Below, one piece after another: positions 4,236-5,703 of a stretch of DNA of 5,703 nucleotides. Source of the DNA: Lachnospiraceae bacterium. Its GTDB lineage: Bacteria > Bacillota_A > Clostridia > Lachnospirales > Lachnospiraceae. Every line of letters starts with the position of its first letter. The stretch's first letter is position 1. The position numbers and the translations under genes are program-made. The stretch spans positions 1 through 5,703 of the forward strand of contig SFGN01000126.1 of the NCBI GenBank assembly GCA_004556565.1, in the 5' to 3' direction. A model generated the notes under the pieces. It was not told the DNA's origin, searched no databases, and saw nothing but the letters and a program-made list of their open reading frames with translations.

Positions 4236-5703
4236 TTATTTGTTCAGCAAAACCGGAAATTCCACATTCTTCACTGCAATCTCAACCAGGTTCACACAAC
4301 TGTTGCCCATCCGGTCAATGTCATGGAGCAGGTTAGTAAAGGCTGCTGTCATCGTTGCCTTGCATTTCTTTTTGCCCACACGTTCTATGTGGGCCTTTCT
4401 CATATTATCATCAAGCTGCATGATTTCTTCTTTCTTTTTCTGAATATCATCTATCTCGATCTCATCCCCGTTTATGATCGCCCTCATCGCCTCTGTATAC
4501 ATATCCAGAACCAAACCTATGGACGCCTGGATATCCTTCAGAGCTTCTCTGGAATACCGCTCTTTCTTTGTATTCTGTTCTGCAATATTTTCTGAGACAG
4601 CACGGCAGAGTCCGCCGATCCGGTCTATGTCGCACAGCACATACATAAGCCCTGTACTCTGGGTTGCCTGTTCCTCTGTCAGAACACCTTCTGCAAATAT
4701 TGCGGCGAGGTACTCATTAATGCTTTGATTCAGAGCGGCCTCAATATCAGACTTTTCTGTAATTTCCCTCTCAGATACCACTCCTTCTTTATAATTGGTG
4801 TTTTTCACCTCTGCAAGCATCTCCGCCACTAATTCGCTGCAGCGGATCACTTCCTTTGCAACAAGGTGAAGTGCCGCAGCCGGCTGTCCGATCAGTTTGT
4901 CATCCAGATATTTTGGTACCGATGGACGAAGCTGCATTTTCTCCTGACGATCTGAAACAGTTTTCATAACAATTTTTACCATAACCGGTATCAGCGGAAT
5001 CCAGACGAGCGTCATCACAAGGTTGAAGCCGGTATGTGCATTTGCAATCTGTCTGGAAATCACATCTACCTCATTTCCTTTTGGTGATATGTACTGTATC
5101 AGAGACGCATACGGTTTTACAAACCAGATAAATAAAAACGCGCCTGAAAGATTGAACATGCAGTGGGCAACCGCTGTCCGCTTTGCATCCTTGCTCTGAC
5201 CTACAGATGCCAGAAGTGCCGTAATCGTTGTACCGATATTATCACCCAGGAGAATCGGGATGGCACCCACAAGTCCGATAATGCTTGTCACACCGTCCGG
5301 GCCCGCCTGGGATGCAAAATTCTGAAGAACCGCGATCGTCGCGCTGCTGCTTTGTACCACCAGCGTCATCAGCGTACCTACTAAAACGCCCAGCACCGGG
5401 ACATGTGCTACCTGTCCTATCAAATTGGTGAAAAACGGGCTGGATGCCAGCGGCTTCATCACGCTTCCCATAGTCTCAATCCCCAGGAATAACAGGCCAA
5501 AAGCAAAAATGGTCTGTCCGATATTTTTTATTTTCTCTGATTTGCAAATAAAATGAATCAGAAAACCAATAAAGATAAATACATAGATATAATCACTGAT
5601 TTTAAAGAGGCTTCTGGCATGATAGTGGGTAGCATACCAGCCCTCTGATATAAATTTTATATTGAAAAACCATCTGTGTTCCTTTATTGTATTAGCGACC
5701 AAA
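4236..5703 (-). CDS. Na+/phosphate cotransporter with C-terminal PhoU-like domain (NptA/YjbB type), 5' partial
   Basis: This inner-membrane protein is expected to couple Na+ to inorganic phosphate transport. About 488 codons are visible, and the frame is open to the window edge, so the start lies outside. Numbering from the first complete codon, a membrane segment at about 36-53 precedes the second Na/Pi cotransporter repeat: LLFLGIETM (70-78), the transport motif QSSSA (117-121), GDNIGTT (153-159) and IANAHTGFN (219-227), with membrane segments at about 62-78, 103-126, 139-166, 180-201 and 227-247. The first QSSS repeat, present in all full-length members of 540-590 residues, must lie upstream. 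Residues from about 270 onward form charged helices of a PhoU-like domain, with paired DIDRIGGLC and DIDRMGNSC motifs. Such domains are thought to regulate transport or bind metal. The protein ends FPVLLNK. No other phosphate gene is visible. Confidence 0.9.
   Translation of the reverse strand, partial: LVANTIKEHRWFFNIKFISEGWYATHYHARSLFKISDYIYVFIFIGFLIHFICKSEKIKNIGQTIFAFGLLFLGIETMGSVMKPLASSPFFTNLIGQVAHVPVLGVLVGTLMTLVVQSSSATIAVLQNFASQAGPDGVTSIIGLVGAIPILLGDNIGTTITALLASVGQSKDAKRTAVAHCMFNLSGAFLFIWFVKPYASLIQYISPKGNEVDVISRQIANAHTGFNLVMTLVWIPLIPVMVKIVMKTVSDRQEKMQLRPSVPKYLDDKLIGQPAAALHLVAKEVIRCSELVAEMLAEVKNTNYKEGVVSEREITEKSDIEAALNQSINEYLAAIFAEGVLTEEQATQSTGLMYVLCDIDRIGGLCRAVSENIAEQNTKKERYSREALKDIQASIGLVLDMYTEAMRAIINGDEIEIDDIQKKKEEIMQLDDNMRKAHIERVGKKKCKATMTAAFTNLLHDIDRMGNSCVNLVEIAVKNVEFPVLLNK

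Noticed and set aside
4179..4595. Plus-strand frame of 138 codons
   Set aside because: It is antisense to the PhoU-like end of the cotransporter and the LURP-one remnant. No family motif is visible and no ribosome binding site precedes it.
5700..5702. TTG as the true start of the cotransporter
   Set aside because: The frame is open to the window edge and the first cotransporter repeat is missing. A start here would leave half a transporter, so the gene most likely continues outside.

Overview
The window reads as a piece of a Firmicutes chromosome, most likely a gut Clostridia/Lachnospiraceae-type organism (inference). The reasons are the moderate GC, near-consensus TTGACA/TATAAT promoters, AGGAG-type ribosome binding sites, a CymR-type Rrf2 regulator, a YezD/DUF2292 protein and a Clostridium-type Ogg glycosylase. 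Every recognisable gene lies on the minus strand, so transcription runs from the right end of the window to the left.

Right part (about 5703 to 3900). A Na+/phosphate cotransporter of the NptA/YjbB type with a C-terminal PhoU-like domain enters from beyond the right edge. It is followed by the broken remains of a LURP-one/YxjI-like gene, and a strong hairpin terminator lies inside that remnant. Next comes ogg, an 8-oxoguanine DNA glycosylase with all its key catalytic residues, then a weak hairpin terminator.

Middle part (about 3005 to 2371). An IscR-like Rrf2 regulator with three C-terminal cysteines lies behind a 230-bp non-coding stretch. That stretch holds an extended -10 promoter, a possible structured leader with competing pairings, and a 13-bp palindrome that could be an operator. 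The gene ends in a perfect 8-bp hairpin terminator.

Sulfur part (2350 to 562). A perfect consensus promoter (TTGACA, 17 bp, TATAAT) drives cysK (cysteine synthase), a cymR-like Rrf2 regulator without cysteine ligands in its effector region, and a 48-residue yezD gene. A hairpin terminator follows. In Bacilli, CymR is the master repressor of cysteine metabolism and works in complex with CysK. Here the two genes share an operon, and the regulator ends in Tyr-Tyr-Ile, the kind of tail that can dock in the CysK active site.

Left end (504 to 1). A cystathionine gamma-synthase/O-acetylhomoserine sulfhydrylase gene has its own near-consensus promoter but breaks off after about 85 codons, where the sequence changes abruptly to unrelated DNA. 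Its promoter region shares an exact 11-bp word with the cysK promoter, a candidate binding site for a common regulator such as the adjacent CymR. I see no CRISPR array, tRNA or rRNA, and no complete insertion sequence. The least explained items are the non-coding leader of the IscR-like gene, the shared 11-bp promoter word, the hairpin and tiny ORF ahead of cymR, and the foreign junction at the left end.
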